From positions 1-64,000 of the forward strand of contig NZ_JOEQ01000002.1 of assembly GCF_000721075.1 (NCBI RefSeq): a DNA stretch of 64,000 nt, in the 5' to 3' direction. The notes beneath the pieces are model-generated. The model saw nothing but the letters and a program-made list of their open reading frames with translations. It made no database searches and had not been told where the DNA came from. Source of the DNA: Streptosporangium amethystogenes. Its GTDB lineage: Bacteria; Actinomycetota; Actinomycetes; Streptosporangiales; Streptosporangiaceae. This document shows, one piece after another, positions 32,096 through 42,048 of this stretch; position 1 is the stretch's first letter; the number at the start of each line of letters is the position of its first letter. The translations under genes were made by a program, and so were the position numbers.

Positions 32096-32848
32096 TCAGC
32101 GACCACGGCGGCGGCGCAGACGCGCGGGCAGGCCCGTGACACCCCAGGCGGCGACCCGCCAGAAGGCTTCGACCACCACTCCGCGGCCCATCTTGCTGGT
32201 CCCGATGGTGCGATCCACGAAGGTGATCGGCACCTCGGTGACGCGCAGCCCGTTGCGGACCGTGCGCAGGGTCAGATCCACCTGGAAGCAGTAGCCCTGC
32301 GACTCGACGTCGTCCAGGCCGATCTTCTCCAGGGTGGCGGCACGGTAGGCCCGAAACCCCGCGGTGGCGTCGCGGACCGGAAGGCCGAGCATGAACCGGG
32401 TGTAGACGTTGGCGCCGCGCGACAGGAACTCCCGCGAGGCCGGCCAGTTGACGACCTTGCCGCCGGGCACCCACCGGGAGCCGATCGCCAGATCTGCCCC
32501 GTCGACCAGCGTGTCCAGCAGCTTGGGCAGTTCCTCCGGCCGGTGGGAGCCGTCGGCGTCCATTTCCACGAGGACACCGAAGCCCTCCCCCAGGCCCCAG
32601 CGGAAGCCCGCGATATAGGCCGCCCCCAGGCCCTGCTTGCCTCCCGGCCGGTGCAGCACGTGGACGTGGTCGTCGTCGGCCGCCAGCTTGTCGGCGACCG
32701 CTCCCGTGCCGTCGGGGCTGTCGTCGTCGACGACCAGGAGGTGCGCCTCGGGCACGGCCTCGCGCAGCCGCCGGGTGATCACCGGCAGGTTCTCCCGCTC
32801 GTTGTACGTCGGGACGATGACGAGCACCCGACCAAGCATCCGCTCCAT
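32096..32848 (-). CDS. Polyprenyl-phosphate mannose synthase-like glycosyltransferase
   Basis: A 250-residue GT2 enzyme of the dolichol-phosphate mannose synthase type. It shows [15 protein letters not shown], the metal/nucleotide motif [23 protein letters not shown] and [14 protein letters not shown]. In mycobacteria the matching domain (Ppm1 D2) makes polyprenyl-phosphate-mannose, the mannose donor for glycolipids and glycoproteins. Here it is a separate gene whose ATG shares one base with the lnt stop (TGATG), so the two are translationally coupled. It lacks C-terminal membrane helices. Confidence 0.92.
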   Translation of the reverse strand: MERMLGRVLVIVPTYNERENLPVITRRLREAVPEAHLLVVDDDSPDGTGAVADKLAADDDHVHVLHRPGGKQGLGAAYIAGFRWGLGEGFGVLVEMDADGSHRPEELPKLLDTLVDGADLAIGSRWVPGGKVVNWPASREFLSRGANVYTRFMLGLPVRDATAGFRAYRAATLEKIGLDDVESQGYCFQVDLTLRTVRNGLRVTEVPITFVDRTIGTSKMGRGVVVEAFWRVAAWGVTGLPARLRRRRGR

Positions 32849-34515
32849 CACGCGTCTCCCACCTGCTGATCGTCTTTTCGGATCACGGGGTGCCCCACGC
32901 TGCGCGTCCGGCGCCGCCAGGCGACGGCCACCGCGCCCGCCCCCACAAGTATCAAGGCCCATTCGGGCAGCGCGCCCACGCGTGTGGCGATGGTTTGCGC
33001 GGTCCTGACCGGGACCGTCAGGACGTTCATGGCGGGCACCAGTTCCCCGGTGCGCCAGGCGATCGAACCGCTTGGAGTCACGTATGCCGATATACCCGTA
33101 ATTGCGGAAGTGATCACCGCCCGATTGTGCTCCACGGCCCGCAACTGGGACATGGCGAGTTGCTGCGGCGGCAGGTTGGTCAGCGCGTAGGTGGCGTTGT
33201 TGGTCTGCACCACCAGCGGTGAGGCCCCCGTCCTGGCGGTGTCACCCACGATGCCGTCGAAGGCCACCTCGTAGCAGTTGATCGCGCCGATGGTCACCGG
33301 CCCCAGTCTGAGGTCGCCGTCGCGAGTGCCCGGCACCGACTGCTTGCCGACCAGGGACGCGCGTTCGAACAGGGCCAGCACGAGGTCCTTGAGCGGGGTG
33401 TACTCCCCGAAGGGGACCAGTTGCTGTTTGTCGTAGTGGGCGCCGGGTCCGGTGACCGGGTCCCAGACCAGGCTGCGGGTCGCCCGGCTGTTCTTCCCGA
33501 TCCCGACCACCGCGCCGACCAGGACGGGAACCCCGATGTCCTTGACCGCCGCGTCGATCTCGCTCCTGGCGAACTCGCTGCGCAGCGGGTCGATGTCCGT
33601 GGAGTTCTCCGGCAGCACGACCAGGTCGGGGCGGGGAGTCCTGCCCTCCCTGACGTCCCGCGCCATCTGGTGGAGCATCCGGGTGTGGTTGCCGAGGACC
33701 ACGGCCGGCTCGTCGCCCAGCGGGTGCATGCCCCGGCCGGGGACGTTGCCCTGGATGACGCCGACGGTCACGTTTCCGCCCTCGTCGCCGTACCGGGGGA
33801 CGGCCAGCGCCCCGGCCGGCACGGCCAGCGCCCCGGCGAGCGGCCACGCGACGGCCCGCCCCCAGCGCGGGCCTCGGGAGCCTTCCGGGGCCGAGGACGC
33901 GGGCGAAGCCGGGAACGACCTCGACACCGCCAGTGCGAGCAGGCCACCACACAGGGCCACCACGAAGCTCACCAGCGGCGCCCCGCCGAGTGCCGCGTAC
34001 GGAGTGAAGATCGACTCACCCTGGCTGAAGGCCACCCGCGCCCAGGGGAATCCACCGAAGGGGAACTCGCCCCTGGCCCACTCGGCCGCCACCCAGAGCG
34101 CGGCGCTCCACAGCGGCCACAGGCGCAATCTGGCCACCAGGGCGGCACCCGCACCCCAGGCGGCGTAGAAGGCGCTCTCCATGGCGACCAGCCCCAGCCA
34201 GGCATCGATGCCGATCGGGCTCACCCAGTGCAGGCCGGGCAGCAACAGGGCGAGCCCGGCCAGCAGGCCCAGCCAGGCGCCACGGCGCGGGCGGGTGCCG
34301 CGCACCGCCAGCACCGCCGAGGCCATGCCGAGCGGCGCGAGGAACCAGAGCCCGAACGGCGGGAAGGCGAGGAAGATCAGCAGGCCACCGGTCACCGCAC
34401 CCACGACGCGGGCGGGCAGTTCCAGACGGGAAGGGAGCGGCGAGGTCGCCTCACCTGACGGGTCGTCCGTCTCGGACGCCTCCGGCACCGGGGCGGCCGT
34501 CTTCTCCTGCACCAC
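32848..34515 (-). CDS. lnt: Apolipoprotein N-acyltransferase
   Basis: A 555-residue enzyme that N-acylates the lipoprotein cysteine. An N-terminal block of about six to eight membrane helices (residues 40-240) is followed by a nitrilase-like periplasmic domain and a final membrane helix. Catalytic triad residues can be placed: Glu in [13 protein letters not shown], Lys in [13 protein letters not shown], Cys in [15 protein letters not shown] 34515 is chosen: AAGGAG lies eight bases upstream. A longer frame to 34746 crosses the big palindrome and is not coding. It corresponds to the D1 half of mycobacterial Ppm1. Confidence 0.94.
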   Translation of the reverse strand: MVQEKTAAPVPEASETDDPSGEATSPLPSRLELPARVVGAVTGGLLIFLAFPPFGLWFLAPLGMASAVLAVRGTRPRRGAWLGLLAGLALLLPGLHWVSPIGIDAWLGLVAMESAFYAAWGAGAALVARLRLWPLWSAALWVAAEWARGEFPFGGFPWARVAFSQGESIFTPYAALGGAPLVSFVVALCGGLLALAVSRSFPASPASSAPEGSRGPRWGRAVAWPLAGALAVPAGALAVPRYGDEGGNVTVGVIQGNVPGRGMHPLGDEPAVVLGNHTRMLHQMARDVREGRTPRPDLVVLPENSTDIDPLRSEFARSEIDAAVKDIGVPVLVGAVVGIGKNSRATRSLVWDPVTGPGAHYDKQQLVPFGEYTPLKDLVLALFERASLVGKQSVPGTRDGDLRLGPVTIGAINCYEVAFDGIVGDTARTGASPLVVQTNNATYALTNLPPQQLAMSQLRAVEHNRAVITSAITGISAYVTPSGSIAWRTGELVPAMNVLTVPVRTAQTIATRVGALPEWALILVGAGAVAVAWRRRTRSVGHPVIRKDDQQVGDA

Positions 34516-35096
34516 GGGCGGGGCTCCTTGCGATGTCGTACGGGCCGGTGACGCCCGGTCCTTCTGCCCGAACGCTACCGCCCAGCGGGCATGCCCCCAA
34601 AAAGTTCCACGACATATTCGCGGTAAGCCCACCGGAGCCCTCTGAAGCCAGCAAACCCCCCAGATGGGCTCCGCAACCGGCAACGGGGCGGTCCGGGGGT
34701 GTCGAACGACACCCCCGGACCGCCCCGACGCTTGCGGCGCTCGCACGGGAGCGGGAAGAGAGCCCGGGCAACCCTTCGGACCGGTTCCGTCCCGTCGGCG
34801 GCGAGCGCGGATTGCCGTTGTCTACTGGGTGCCCGGACCCCTCCTGGGTCCAACCCCCCGCCCGGAAGGAGTGCCCCGCCTCGACGGACTGCCGGCCCTG
34901 CGTCTGGCTGAACGGACGGGGTCACCCCCGTCACGGGCGCAGGAAACGGCGATGTCGAAAGGCGGCCGACCGGCCAGTCCCGTGCTGGACTGGGCAGCAA
35001 ACTACCGAGCCCAGCGCAGATGTCAACCGTGTCACTAACAGCGGAAACATCAAGTTTTCGCAGCTGGGACATGATCGACGAGAGCCGTCAATGGTC
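34516..35096. other. 581-base gap between lnt and the helicase gene
   Basis: No gene is convincing here on either strand; open frames in it lack family features or ribosome sites. It holds the large palindrome at 34684-34727. The rest, 34728-35096, has ordinary composition with a few GC-rich short stems. The last 60 bases before the helicase stop are less GC-rich. I found no tRNA or known small RNA signature. Confidence 0.5.
34684..34727 (-). terminator. 21-bp perfect stem palindrome, terminator-like
   Basis: Bases 34684-34704 (CGGGGCGGTCCGGGGGTGTCG) pair fully with 34707-34727 across only two unpaired A bases. No T-tract follows. Its place between two same-strand genes suggests termination after the helicase, but it lies 370 bases beyond that stop, so it may instead protect lnt from read-through. 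Confidence 0.7.
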
Positions 35097-37403
35097 TCAT
35101 GTGATCCGATGTCTCTCAAGTCGAGCGAGGGCATCGGGAAGCGGACCATCATGCACGACGCCAAGCCGCTGGGTCGCGCGGGTCAACGCCACGTAAAGGT
35201 CGCTGGCCCCGCGCGGGGACTCGCCCAGGATCGACTCCGGTTCGACCACGATGACCGCGTCGAACTCCAGCCCCTTGGCCTCGGCGACGGTCAGCACCGC
35301 CACCTGGGCGTCCAGGGCGGCGGCCCCCGGGCCGGCGACCGCGCCGTCGACGGAGCGGACCACCACCTCTCCGAGTTCCCGTGCGCGTGACTCGGGAACG
35401 ATCACGACAAGTCGCCCACCCTCCACGATCTCGGCCTTGACGACGTCGCCGAGTGAGGCCGTCGGCGAGGCCGCCCACGGGCGCGCCCCGGTGTCCCTGA
35501 CCGAGGCCGGGGCCTTCAGCGCCGGATCGACCAGGGTGAGCACGTCGGCGGCCACCGCCATCAGCTCCGCCGGGGTGCGGTAGTTGACGCTGAGGGTCTC
35601 CTCTCGCCAGCGCCCGGCCACGTAGGGGTCGAGGACCCGGCCCCAGGAGCGCGCCCCGGCCGAGGATCCGGTCTGGGCCAGGTCACCGACGATCGTCATC
35701 GACCGCGTCGGGCAGCGTCGCATCAGCATCCGCCAGTCCATCGGCGACAGCTCCTGCGCCTCGTCCACGATGACGTGGCCGAAGGCCCAGCCGCGGTCGG
35801 CCGCGGCGCGCTCGGCGGTGGTCAGGAAGACGTCGTCGCCGAGATGGCGGGCGGCGAACTTCTCGGCGTCCATGATGTCGGAGAGCCCGGTCAGCTCCAG
35901 GACCTCCTTGGCGTATTCGAGCTGGTGCTGCCGCTCGTCGAGCGCGGCGGCGCGCTGCGCCGCCTGCTCCTCCTCGGCCATCCAGGCCCCGGCCCGCAGC
36001 ACCGCGGGGTCGATGTCGCCGAGCAGTTCGGCGGCCTCGTCCAGGAGCGGCACGTCGGACTCGGCCCACCAGTTCTCCCCCTTGCGGGGCGGCTCGCGCA
36101 GCATCAGCTCCCGCTCGGCCTCGCCGAACTCGGCGGCGGCGTGGTCGAGGCGCTCTCGGGAGGTGAACAACCCGATCAGGAGCTGCTGTGGCGTGACGTA
36201 GGGCCACAGCCGGTTCAGGGCCGCCTTGACGGGCCGCTCGGTACGGAGATCCTCGCGGATGTCGGCCAGCTCGTCGTCGTCGATCATCCCCTTGCCCAGC
36301 TGCCTGGCCGCCTGACGGGCGAGCGCGTTGAGCAGGTGGCGAACGAAGATCGAGCGGGCCTCGTTGTGTGCCCGCTTGGAGCGGGCCGCCCTGTTGCGTG
36401 CCGCCTCCAGGACGTTGCCCTCCAGCCGCAGGGTGTAGCGGTCGAGGCGGATCTCGATCGGCTTGCGCGGCACCCGCTGCCGCTCGCGCACGGCCCGCGC
36501 GATGACCTGGGCCATCCGGGAGTCGCCCTTGAGCCCGGCCACCTCCGCAGGTTCCTTGCGCCCGGGAACGACCCCCGGGTACAGCTCGGAGACCGTCGAC
36601 AGCAGCACGTCGGTCTCCCCCAGGGAGGGCAGTACCTGCTCGATGTAGCGCAGGAATGTCAGGTTCGGCCCGAGGATGAGCACCCCCCTGCGGGCCAGCT
36701 TCTCCCTGTGGGTGTAGAGCAGGTAGGCCGCGCGGTGCAGCGCGACCACGGTCTTGCCGGTCCCGGGGCCGCCCTGCACGACCAGCACCCCGCCCAGGTC
36801 CGAGCGGATGATGCGGTCCTGCTCCGACTGGATGGTGGCCACGATGTCGCGCATCCGCCCGGTGCGCCGGGCGGCCAGGGAGGCGAGCAGAGCGGCCTCC
36901 CCGTTGAGGGTGGCCACGTCCTCGTCCGTGAGGCTGTCGAGATCCAGGAGATCATCGTCGATCCCGATCACCCGGCGGCCCTTGGTCTGCAGGTGGCGGC
37001 GGCGGGTGACACCCATCGAGGCCGCGGGGGTGGCGCCGTAGAAGGGCTGGGCGACCGGGGCGCGCCAGTCGATCAGCAGTCGGCGCTGGTCGTCGTCGGC
37101 CATGCCGATGCGGCCGATGTAGAGGGAGGTATCGTCGGCGTTGTCGAGCCGGCCGAAGCACAGGCCGTTCTCGACCGCCCACAGACGGCCCAGACGCTCG
37201 GCGTACATCCCGGCGAAGCTGTCGCGCTCAGAGCGGTTCTGGTGCGTGCCCCCGCTCCCTCCCTGCGCGAGGACGCCGTCCAGCTGCCGCTGGGTGCGCT
37301 CGCGCAGCAGATCGAGCCTCGCGTAGAGAGCGGAGACGTACTCCTGCTCCTTGGTCAGCTCGATTTGACGGGTTGCCGTCGCTCCATTATCGTTGCTAGT
37401 AAT
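35097..37403 (-). CDS. HelD/HelR-type UvrD-like superfamily 1 helicase, start codon irregular
   Basis: A UvrD/Rep-type ATPase of the actinobacterial HelD/HelR group, which frees stalled RNA polymerase. Motif I is VVQGGPGTGKTVVALH, motif II is VIVDEAQELSPMDWRML, motif III GDLAQTGS, motif IV SVNYRTPAELM, motif VI YVALTRATQRLGVVHDG. The first ATG in frame (37208, MYAERLGRLW) lies inside a conserved region. Upstream the frame continues with family-like sequence (ELTKEQEYVSALYARLDLL, then GGTHQNRSERDSF). It is open to a stop at about 37415 without ATG, GTG or TTG. ATT at 37403, six bases after GGAG, is the best start, giving 768 residues. Confidence 0.82.
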   Translation of the reverse strand: MTSNDNGATATRQIELTKEQEYVSALYARLDLLRERTQRQLDGVLAQGGSGGTHQNRSERDSFAGMYAERLGRLWAVENGLCFGRLDNADDTSLYIGRIGMADDDQRRLLIDWRAPVAQPFYGATPAASMGVTRRRHLQTKGRRVIGIDDDLLDLDSLTDEDVATLNGEAALLASLAARRTGRMRDIVATIQSEQDRIIRSDLGGVLVVQGGPGTGKTVVALHRAAYLLYTHREKLARRGVLILGPNLTFLRYIEQVLPSLGETDVLLSTVSELYPGVVPGRKEPAEVAGLKGDSRMAQVIARAVRERQRVPRKPIEIRLDRYTLRLEGNVLEAARNRAARSKRAHNEARSIFVRHLLNALARQAARQLGKGMIDDDELADIREDLRTERPVKAALNRLWPYVTPQQLLIGLFTSRERLDHAAAEFGEAERELMLREPPRKGENWWAESDVPLLDEAAELLGDIDPAVLRAGAWMAEEEQAAQRAAALDERQHQLEYAKEVLELTGLSDIMDAEKFAARHLGDDVFLTTAERAAADRGWAFGHVIVDEAQELSPMDWRMLMRRCPTRSMTIVGDLAQTGSSAGARSWGRVLDPYVAGRWREETLSVNYRTPAELMAVAADVLTLVDPALKAPASVRDTGARPWAASPTASLGDVVKAEIVEGGRLVVIVPESRARELGEVVVRSVDGAVAGPGAAALDAQVAVLTVAEAKGLEFDAVIVVEPESILGESPRGASDLYVALTRATQRLGVVHDGPLPDALARLERHRIT

Positions 37404-37557
37404 GGGATACTCCGGACCATTGCGCTAGTTGTTATGACAAACCATCACCCTAGCAGGTCCGTTGAGAAGTTTACCCGCCCCTGAGCCATCACAGCTTCAT
37501 TGCGACGCCTCCTGCCCGCTTGACGAGGATCTGCCGGGTTCCTTACATTCACTCGGA

Positions 37558-37576
37558 GTTAGGAAAGTTTCCTAAC
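37558..37576. promoter_or_regulatory. ROK-type operator before the sugar operon
   Basis: GTTAGGAAAGTTTCCTAAC, a perfect 19-base palindrome around a central G. ROK repressors of the NagC/Mlc/XylR type bind TTAGGAAA-like dyads of this kind. It lies 41 bases before the ROK start, so the repressor probably controls its own operon. Confidence 0.82.
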
Positions 37577-37616
37577 TTCGCTTCATCGTGAATGCGAGGA
37601 CGCACGCGGAGGGCCA

Positions 37617-38813
37617 GTGAAGCAGCCGACGCCGGGCACCCCGAGCCTGCTGCGCGCGATCAACGACCGCGCCGCCCTGCAGGCACTGCTGGAGCGCGGC
37701 CCGCTGACCCGCCCGGAGATCGGCGCCCTCACCGGCCTGTCCAAGCCCACCGCCTCGCAGTTGCTCATCCGCCTGCAGGAGGCGGGCCTGGTCGTGCTCA
37801 ACGGCATCCGCGAGGGACTGCCCGGTCGCACCGCCGAGGTCTACCGGCTCAACCCGGCCGCCGCGTACGCCGCCGCGATGGACGTCACGCGCGCGGGCAT
37901 CGACGTCAGGGTCGCCGACATCACCGGCGCCGTGGTCGGCGAGCACCACCTGCCCACTCCCGGCCGCTCCGGCGGCGACGCGGTGGAGCGGGTCGCCGCC
38001 GCACTGGAGGGCGCGGATGCCCCGGGGACGCCGCGGTGCCTGGTCATCGGCGTGCAGGGCACGATCGACCCGGGCACCGGCAGGCTGGCCTACGCCACCA
38101 GCAGGGACATGCCCGGCTGGCACATCCCCGACCTGGTCCGCACCCTCGGCGACGGCCTGGGCATACCGGTCGCGATAGAGAACAACGTCAACCTCGTCGC
38201 CCAGGCCGAGCAGGCGCACGGCGTGGGCCGGGGCCACCGGGACTTCGTGCTGCTCTGGGCCGACGAGGGCCTGGGCGCGGCGCTGGTCCTCGGTGGCCGG
38301 CTGCACCGGGGCGCCACCGGCGGCGCCGGCGAGATCGGCTACATGCCCACCCCCGGCGCGCCGACCGCCAGGGAGACCGGCCGCTACGCCAACCACGGCT
38401 ACCAGGCACTGACCGGCGGCCCCGCGGTGCTCAAGATCCTCCGGTCGTACGGCGTGCGCGGCGGCGCCCCCGCACAGGCGGTGCTGAACGCGGTGCGTGC
38501 CGCCGCGTCCACCGGCAGGCGCGCCGACGACGCCCGTGCCGGGCTGCGCGACATCGCCTCCCGGCTGGCGGTCGGGCTGGCCTCGATCACCTCGGTCATC
38601 GACCCCGAGATCATCGTGCTGACCGGCGGGACCCTGCTCGCGGGCGGTGACACCCTGCGCGAGCTCGTCGAGCACGAACTCCACGCGCTGACCATTCCCC
38701 GGCCACCGCTGCTGCTGTCAACCGTCGAGGGCAATCCCGTCCTCGCCGGCGCGCTGGATCTGGCGCTCACGACCGCACGCGACCAGGTCTTCGGCTCCAC
38801 AGTCCCCTCTTGA
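37617..38813 (+). CDS. ROK-family transcriptional repressor
   Basis: A 398-residue repressor with an N-terminal winged HTH (about 10-70: LLRAINDRAALQALLERGPLTRPEIGALTGLSKPTASQLL) and a C-terminal sugar-kinase-fold sensor. The sensor shows IGVQGTIDPGTG, IENNVNLVAQAEQ and GAGEIGYMP; the zinc-cluster Cys of kinase-active ROK proteins (CGCGxxGC) is absent. It should release its operator when it binds the operon's sugar. Start GTG 37617. The operon genes downstream follow with tight spacing. Confidence 0.93.
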   Translation: MKQPTPGTPSLLRAINDRAALQALLERGPLTRPEIGALTGLSKPTASQLLIRLQEAGLVVLNGIREGLPGRTAEVYRLNPAAAYAAAMDVTRAGIDVRVADITGAVVGEHHLPTPGRSGGDAVERVAAALEGADAPGTPRCLVIGVQGTIDPGTGRLAYATSRDMPGWHIPDLVRTLGDGLGIPVAIENNVNLVAQAEQAHGVGRGHRDFVLLWADEGLGAALVLGGRLHRGATGGAGEIGYMPTPGAPTARETGRYANHGYQALTGGPAVLKILRSYGVRGGAPAQAVLNAVRAAASTGRRADDARAGLRDIASRLAVGLASITSVIDPEIIVLTGGTLLAGGDTLRELVEHELHALTIPRPPLLLSTVEGNPVLAGALDLALTTARDQVFGSTVPS

Positions 38814-38851
38814 CCCGCCCGTGTACCCCCCACCCCCAGGAGGCAGCCGTC

Positions 38852-40195
38852 GTGCACCGACGCTTTCTCACCCTCACCCTGGCCACCCTGACGGCCGCCG
38901 CGCTGACCGCCTGCACCGCGGGCACGGAGGGCGCACCCGCGCTCGGCTCGCGCCCCAACCCCTCAGGCTCGGCCTCCGCCGCCCTGCCGGCCTCGGCCAT
39001 CGAGCTGTGGCACGGATTCTCCGCGCCCGGCGAGGTCAAGGCGTTCGAAGATGCCATAGCCGGATTTCGTACGAAATTTCCCCAAATAACCGTCAAACTG
39101 GTCAAGGGTGTCCAGGACGCGCAGATCACCCAGGCGGTGCGCGGCGGGAAGGCCCCTGACATCGCCTCCTCCTTCACCACGGACAACGTGGCCCAGTGGT
39201 GCCGCAGCGGAACGTTCCAGGATCTCACCCCGGTGATCAAGCAGGACGGCATCGACCTGTCCGTGCTGCCCGAGGTCTCGCGTTCCTACACCGAGTACGA
39301 GGGCAGGCGGTGCGTGATGCCCCTGCTCGCCGACGCGTACGGGCTCTACTACAACAGAGCGCTGATGAAGGGCTCCGAGCCGCCCAAGACGCTCTCGGAG
39401 CTGACCGAGCTGACCAAGAAACTCACGGTCCGGGACGCGGAGGGCAACATCGAGGTCGCCGGGTTCATCCCGAGTTTCCAGTACTACGAGAACTCCGCCT
39501 CGCACCTCGCCCCGATGGTCGGCGCCACCTGGTACAAGCCGGACGGCACCTCGGCGATCGGCTCCGATCCGGCGTGGCGGGAACTGCTGCGCTGGCAGAA
39601 GGACCTTGTCGACTGGTACGGCTACGACAAGCTGGAGAAGTTCCGCAAGAGCCTGGGCCAGGAGTGGTCGGCCGACCACCCGTTCTACAAGGGCAAGGTC
39701 GCCATGGTCCTGGACGGCGAGTGGCGTAACGCCATGATCGCCGGTGAGGCCAAGAACCTCGACTACGGCACCGCACCGCTCCCGGTCTCCGACACCAAGC
39801 CCGACCTGTACGGCAGCGGCTTCACCGCGGGCACCGTGATCGGTGTGCCCAAGGGGGCCAAGAACCCGCAGGCGGCCTGGGAACTGGTCAAGTATCTGAC
39901 CACCGACACCTCGGCGCTGGTCACGCTCTCCAACGCGTTGCGCAACGTGCCGACCACCAAGGCCTCACTGGAGTCGCCCGACCTGGACAAGGACCCGAAC
40001 TTCCAGACCTTCCTCGACATCTTCGCCCATCCGAAGACGAGCACGGTCCCGGCGAACGTCAACAGCACCTTCAACCAGGACGCGGTGCAGGAGTTCCTCG
40101 GCCGGTGGGAGAAGGGGGCGGTCGGCGACCTCGACGCCGAACTGGCCAAGGTCGACAAGCGCCTCGACGACAAGATGAAGCTGTCCGGGGGCTGA
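38852..40195 (+). CDS. Sugar ABC transporter substrate-binding lipoprotein
   Basis: A 447-residue family 1 solute-binding protein. The lipoprotein signal ends in LTAC with Cys21 as the lipid anchor. The mature part shows IELWHGFSAPGEVKAFEDAIAGF, VRGGKAPDIASSFTTDNVAQW and PLLADAYGLYYNRALM, typical of oligosaccharide-binding proteins. GTG 38852 is preceded by AGGAGG at eight bases. It is followed after six bases by the first permease. No ATPase gene is present in the operon, so a shared MsiK-type ATPase is likely. Confidence 0.93.
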   Translation: MHRRFLTLTLATLTAAALTACTAGTEGAPALGSRPNPSGSASAALPASAIELWHGFSAPGEVKAFEDAIAGFRTKFPQITVKLVKGVQDAQITQAVRGGKAPDIASSFTTDNVAQWCRSGTFQDLTPVIKQDGIDLSVLPEVSRSYTEYEGRRCVMPLLADAYGLYYNRALMKGSEPPKTLSELTELTKKLTVRDAEGNIEVAGFIPSFQYYENSASHLAPMVGATWYKPDGTSAIGSDPAWRELLRWQKDLVDWYGYDKLEKFRKSLGQEWSADHPFYKGKVAMVLDGEWRNAMIAGEAKNLDYGTAPLPVSDTKPDLYGSGFTAGTVIGVPKGAKNPQAAWELVKYLTTDTSALVTLSNALRNVPTTKASLESPDLDKDPNFQTFLDIFAHPKTSTVPANVNSTFNQDAVQEFLGRWEKGAVGDLDAELAKVDKRLDDKMKLSGG

Positions 40196-40201
40196 TCCTC
40201 G

Positions 40202-41143
40202 ATGAGCACCGTCCACGCCGCGCCGCCCAGGTGGCGGCGCGGCGAGGGCCTCAAGGCCCTCCTTTGGATGTCGCCCTGGCTGGTGGGGTTCGCGGTGTTC
40301 TTCGCCTACCCCCTCGCGGCGACGGTCTACTTCTCCTTCTACCGTTACGACCTGTTCACGCTGGAGTTCATCGGCCTGGACAACTACCGCTACTTCCTGG
40401 TGGACGACCGGGCCTGGGCCTCCATCAAGAACACGCTGTGGCTGGTGGTCCTCATGGTCCCCGCGCAGGTGCTCTTCGGGCTGGGCGTGGCGTGGCTGCT
40501 CACCCGGCTCAAGTCGGGCGTCGGCTTCTTCCGCACGGTGTTCTACCTGCCATCGCTGATCCCGGTGGTGGCCGGCACGGTCTCCTTCGTGTTCCTGCTG
40601 AACCCCTCGGGGCCGCTCAACCAGTTCATCGAGCTCTTCGGGATCGCCGCGCCCGACTGGTTCGGCGACAAGGACTGGTCCAAGCCCAGCCTGACGATGC
40701 TGGCCATGTGGGGCATCGGCAACACCATGATGATCTTCCTCGCGGCTCTGCTGGACGTGCCCAAGCACCTGTACGAGGCCGCGGCCATCGACGGGGCGGG
40801 CGCGTGGCGGCAGTTCAGGAGCATCACGCTGCCGACGATCTCGCCGGTGCTGATGTTCTCGACGGTCACCGGCGTCATCTACGCCCTGCAGTACTTCACC
40901 CAGGCGATGATCGCCTCCCGGGTCGCGGCCGGGGTCACCGACTCCCCCGGCAGCAGCTTCGTGCCCGGCTACCCCGAGCTGTCGACGCTGACGCTGGCCC
41001 AGTGGCTGTTCCACGTGGGCTTCCGCGACTTCAGCATGGGGTACGCCTGCGTGCTGGCCCTGCTGCTGTTCGCGTTCTCCACGGTCTTCACCCTCATCCT
41101 GCTCCGCAGGTTCCGCGCGTTCGACGAAGGAGGGGACCGGTGA
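40202..41143 (+). CDS. Sugar ABC transporter permease, MalF-type
   Basis: A 313-residue inner-membrane permease with six helices. The EAA loop that contacts the ATPase is LYEAAAIDGAGAWRQFRSITLPTISPV. Opens MSTVHAAPPRWRRGEGLKALLWMSPWLVGFAVFFAYPL. It overlaps the next permease start by four bases. Confidence 0.93.
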   Translation: MSTVHAAPPRWRRGEGLKALLWMSPWLVGFAVFFAYPLAATVYFSFYRYDLFTLEFIGLDNYRYFLVDDRAWASIKNTLWLVVLMVPAQVLFGLGVAWLLTRLKSGVGFFRTVFYLPSLIPVVAGTVSFVFLLNPSGPLNQFIELFGIAAPDWFGDKDWSKPSLTMLAMWGIGNTMMIFLAALLDVPKHLYEAAAIDGAGAWRQFRSITLPTISPVLMFSTVTGVIYALQYFTQAMIASRVAAGVTDSPGSSFVPGYPELSTLTLAQWLFHVGFRDFSMGYACVLALLLFAFSTVFTLILLRRFRAFDEGGDR

Positions 41144-42048
41144 CCACCCTCACCACCTCGGCCGCGGCCGCGCAGCCCGCCGGGGTCGCCTCCCGCGGGC
41201 CGCGCCCCGCCGCGCGCGTCCCGCGCGGCCGCGCGATCCTGTACTGGATCGCCACCCACGCCCTCGCCGTCGCGCTGTCGCTGATGTTCGTCGGCCCGCT
41301 GGTGTTCGTGGCGCTGACGGCCGTCATGAGCAACGACCAGGCGCTCACCGGCGACCTGTGGCCCCGCACCTGGAACTGGTCCAACTTCGCCGACGTGTTC
41401 GCCAGGTCGCAGCTGCTGTCCTGGCTGGGCAACACGTTCCTGTACGCCGGGCTCGGCACCGCCTTCATGCTGCTGTCGTCGATCCCGGTGGCCTACGCGA
41501 TGGCCCGCTTCCGCTTCCGGGGACGCAAGCTGGCCTTCCTCGCGGTCATCACGATGATGATGCTGCCGCCGCAGGTCGTCGCGGTGCCCGTCTATCTCAT
41601 CTGGGCGCGCCTGGACCTCACCGGCACGCTGTGGCCGCTGATCCTGCCGATGCTGTTCGGCGACGCCTTCTCCATCTTCCTGCTGCGGCAGTTCCTGGTC
41701 AGCATTCCCAGGGAGTACACCGAGGCCGCCAAGGTCGACGGCTGCTCGGACTTCCGGACGCTCGTCAGGGTGATCCTGCCGATGGCGCGTCCGGCGATCG
41801 CGGCGGTGGGTCTGTTCCAGTTCTTCTACTGCTGGAACGATTACTACGGTCCGCTGCTCTACGCCCATACGAACGAGGCGAACTGGACGCTCTCCCTCGG
41901 GCTGGCGTCCTTCCGGGCACTGCACAGCGTGCAGTGGAACCTCACCATGGCGGCGACCCTGCTCGTCATGGCCCCGGTGATCATCGTGTTCTTCTTCGCC
42001 CAGAAGGTCTTCATCGAGGGCGTCACGCTGACAGGAGTAAAAGGGTGA
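41140..42048 (+). CDS. Sugar ABC transporter permease, MalG-type
   Basis: A 302-residue permease with six helices. The EAA loop is YTEAAKVDGCSDFRTLVRVILPMARPA. GTG 41140 overlaps the previous stop and has GAAGGAGG seven bases upstream. The first 35 residues are Ala/Arg-rich and cytoplasmic. Its stop overlaps the GTG of the GH4 gene. Confidence 0.93.
   Translation: MTTLTTSAAAAQPAGVASRGPRPAARVPRGRAILYWIATHALAVALSLMFVGPLVFVALTAVMSNDQALTGDLWPRTWNWSNFADVFARSQLLSWLGNTFLYAGLGTAFMLLSSIPVAYAMARFRFRGRKLAFLAVITMMMLPPQVVAVPVYLIWARLDLTGTLWPLILPMLFGDAFSIFLLRQFLVSIPREYTEAAKVDGCSDFRTLVRVILPMARPAIAAVGLFQFFYCWNDYYGPLLYAHTNEANWTLSLGLASFRALHSVQWNLTMAATLLVMAPVIIVFFFAQKVFIEGVTLTGVKG

Noticed and set aside
34728..35096. 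Possible small RNA or tRNA gene in the lnt-helicase gap
   Set aside because: No TpsiC-loop sequence, no cloverleaf stems and no SRP-RNA or tmRNA core could be found.
35775..37484. 569-codon plus-strand ORF opposite the helicase
   Set aside because: Antisense shadow with biased Gly/Arg/Leu composition; the helicase motifs on the minus strand are unmistakable.
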